From: an uncultured bacterium
GTDB taxonomy: Bacteria; Verrucomicrobiota; Kiritimatiellia; RFP12; UBA1067
Assembly: GCA_902779865.1 (NCBI GenBank)
Contig: CACZDG010000037.1
Coordinates: 1 to 43,027 of the forward strand
DNA length: 43,027 nt
Reading direction: 5' to 3'
Shown: positions 41,806 through 43,027 of the stretch, one piece after another
How the letters are laid out: every line of letters begins with the position of its first letter
Position numbering within the stretch: the stretch's first letter is position 1
The notes under the pieces: generated by a model
What the model was told of the DNA's origin: nothing
The model's input: the letters and a program-made list of their open reading frames with translations, nothing else
Databases searched by the model: none
Position numbers and translations under genes: made by a program

Positions 41806-42840
41806 ATGAACCTCCGGCAGGAGTACATGTGGCGGGCAATCGAGCTTGCCCGGCGCGGAGAAGGCCACACGCGCCCCAACCCGCCCGTGGGCGCGGTGAT
41901 TGTGCGAGGCGGCAGAATCATCGGTGAAGGCTGGCACAAGCGGTGCGGCGGAGACCATGCGGAAGTGGCCGCCATCAAGGATGCGGCGCGGCGCGGTGAA
42001 AAGGTTCGCGGCGCGACGATGTACGTGACGCTTGAGCCGTGTTCCAAGCCGGGGCGCGTGGGGGCATGCACGGATGCGATAGCGGCGGCGGGCATTGGAT
42101 GCGTGGCGTTCGCCGTGCGCGATCCGAATCCGAAGAACCGTGGAAGGGCGAAGCGCGTCCTCGCACGTGCGGGCATCGAATGCGTCATGCCGAGCCATGC
42201 CAACACGGCGAAGGGCGAGTGGAATTGCTGCGGCGGGATGGAATCGGCGCTTGAGGAGGCTCGGCTTCTGATTGCGCCGTTTGCAAAGCACGTCACGACG
42301 GGGCTTCCTTACGTCACGGTGAAGCTCGCAATGTCGCTGGACGGAAAAATCTGCGACAACTGGGGTGACGCGAAGTGGGTGTCGTCTGCAAGGTCGCGGA
42401 AGACCGTCGGCTGGGAGCGCACGCGCGTGGATGCGATCATGGTCGGGGCGGAGACGGTGCGGCGGGACAATCCATCGCTCCTCTCGCACAGCAAACGCAA
42501 CGATGATTTGATACGCGTGATTGTTTCAAAGTCCGGCAAGGTGCCGAGGGATGCGCAGATATTCACGGACGGCGCTCCGAACAAGACACTCGTTTTCAGG
42601 GATGCGCGAGAGGCGCTGGAGGAGCTTGGACGGATGGGCGCGATGCACGTTTTGTGCGAGGGCGGGCTCAAGTTGGCCACGTCCCTTGCCGACGCGGGGC
42701 TGGTCGATGCGTGGATCGCAGTCACTTCGCCGATCGTGATCGGCTCGCGGCACATTGCAGATGCATTGCGCTTCAAAATACGCCCTGGCAGCTGCGGTTT
42801 TCTTTTTGACGGCGACAGAATCGGGGGTTATGTGCTATAA
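41806..42840 (+). CDS. ribD: bifunctional riboflavin deaminase/reductase
   Basis: This 344-residue protein has an N-terminal cytidine-deaminase-like domain with zinc ligands in GDHAEVAAI and LEPCSKPGRVGAC. The C-terminal RibD reductase domain follows (PYVTVKLAMSLDGKICDNWG, DAIMVGAETVRRDNPSL, MHVLCEGGLKLATSLADAGL). The two domains catalyse the deamination and side-chain reduction steps of riboflavin synthesis. The PC motif is slightly unusual: most RibD have PCCH after LE, while this has PCSK. The reductase motif AETVRRDNP replaces the common AGTVLADDP. I chose ATG 41806 (GAGGG upstream, MNLRQEYMWRAIELARRGEG); a TTG at 41773 inside thiC is unlikely. It begins 13 bases after thiC, so the two vitamin genes are probably co-transcribed. 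Confidence 0.93.
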   Translation: MNLRQEYMWRAIELARRGEGHTRPNPPVGAVIVRGGRIIGEGWHKRCGGDHAEVAAIKDAARRGEKVRGATMYVTLEPCSKPGRVGACTDAIAAAGIGCVAFAVRDPNPKNRGRAKRVLARAGIECVMPSHANTAKGEWNCCGGMESALEEARLLIAPFAKHVTTGLPYVTVKLAMSLDGKICDNWGDAKWVSSARSRKTVGWERTRVDAIMVGAETVRRDNPSLLSHSKRNDDLIRVIVSKSGKVPRDAQIFTDGAPNKTLVFRDAREALEELGRMGAMHVLCEGGLKLATSLADAGLVDAWIAVTSPIVIGSRHIADALRFKIRPGSCGFLFDGDRIGGYVL

Positions 42841-42861
42841 CGGACTGCGCTCCGCCGCACC

Positions 42862-42891
42862 TTGACAGTGAAACGGGAAATAGTGTAAAAT
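42862..42891 (+). promoter_or_regulatory. sigma-70 promoter
   Basis: TTGACA (42862-42867) and TAAAAT (42886-42891, preceded by TG) are separated by 18 bases. This is one of the strongest promoters in the window. Transcription should begin near 42898. Confidence 0.7.
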
Positions 42892-42896
42892 ATGCA

Positions 42897-42923
42897 CCGC
42901 TTGAGGGGATTAGCCTCGGGCGG
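42897..42923 (+). other. 5'-terminal mRNA hairpin
   Basis: In RNA, CCGCUUGAGG pairs with CCUCGGGCGG over ten base pairs (two of them G-U) with a seven-base loop. It starts at the predicted transcript end and finishes 13 bases before the ATG. It may protect the 5' end or act in regulation. Confidence 0.45.
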
Positions 42924-42936
42924 AAGAAAGAAGAAC

Positions 42937-43027
42937 ATGACGAAGGCAATACATTCTGGCAGACGAAAAGCGTCCGCCCCCGGTAAGACGAGGGCGGGGC
43001 GTTCTGCGTACGTCATGAATCCTGAGT
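42937..43027 (+). CDS. unidentified basic protein, start of gene (3' partial)
   Basis: The frame opens at ATG 42937 after a GGAAGAAAGAAG purine stretch and runs to the end of the window, giving 30 residues (MTKAIHSGRRKASAPGKTRA, then GRSAYVMNPE). The start is Lys/Arg-rich and looks cytoplasmic. The strong promoter and 5' hairpin suggest a well-expressed gene. There is too little sequence to name it. Confidence 0.45.
   Translation, partial: MTKAIHSGRRKASAPGKTRAGRSAYVMNPE

Overview
The window is high-GC, gene-dense bacterial chromosome from an organism with an outer membrane. It encodes an LpxL/HtrB-type acyltransferase, a PbpC plus alpha-2-macroglobulin pair, Sec, Tat and lipoprotein signals, and many secreted carbohydrate-active or beta-helical proteins. 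The mix of ThuA, Gfo/Idh/MocA, SUMF1-like, GH31 with a LamG-like N-terminus, and Cthe_2159-type proteins best fits the PVC group (Kiritimatiellota, Verrucomicrobiota or Lentisphaerota). That assignment is inference from gene content only. No rRNA, tRNA or CRISPR was seen.

Layout. 1-2.5 kb: the end of a protein that appears to join sigma-70 region 4 to an RluA-type pseudouridine synthase, a Tat-exported metallo-beta-lactamase-fold hydrolase, and an esterase lacking its core. 2.5-12 kb: a sensor kinase and response regulator diverge from four secreted-protein genes: a 14-residue-repeat protein, two paralogous Cthe_2159-like beta-helix proteins, and a BspA-type LRR protein between them. The sensor's extracytoplasmic loop and the repeat protein share unusual Gly/Pro-rich, charged composition, so the region may be one surface-adhesion or matrix system. 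12-14 kb: decayed coding sequence, then an ATPase/winged-helix gene bracketed by two 139-bp direct repeats that each hold two hairpins. 14-17.4 kb: ECF sigma factor, anti-sigma-like membrane protein fused in frame to a small secreted protein, and a SUMF1-type secreted protein; then a glycosidase remnant and two 22-bp-period tandem arrays.

17.4-26 kb: ilvD and a LUD-domain gene converge on a minus-strand run of six tightly spaced genes: ThuA-like, Gfo/Idh/MocA, ThuA, SpoU-type RNA methyltransferase, FolM/PTR1-like reductase, miaB. 26-34.5 kb: a third 22-bp-period array (G-rich on the minus strand), pbpC overlapping a LysM-bearing alpha-2-macroglobulin gene, and a lipid A acyltransferase-like gene. 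34.6-43 kb: secreted GH31 glycosidase, a lipoprotein with repeated glutamine-amidotransferase-like modules, thiC, ribD, and the start of an unidentified gene.

A TGnTATAAT-type extended -10 recurs before many genes. For the GH31 and amidotransferase-like genes it sits so close to the ATG that their mRNAs should be nearly leaderless. The most novel material is the ATPase with hairpin repeats, the three 22-bp-period arrays, the sensor/GPPP-repeat/beta-helix locus, and two apparent in-frame gene fusions.
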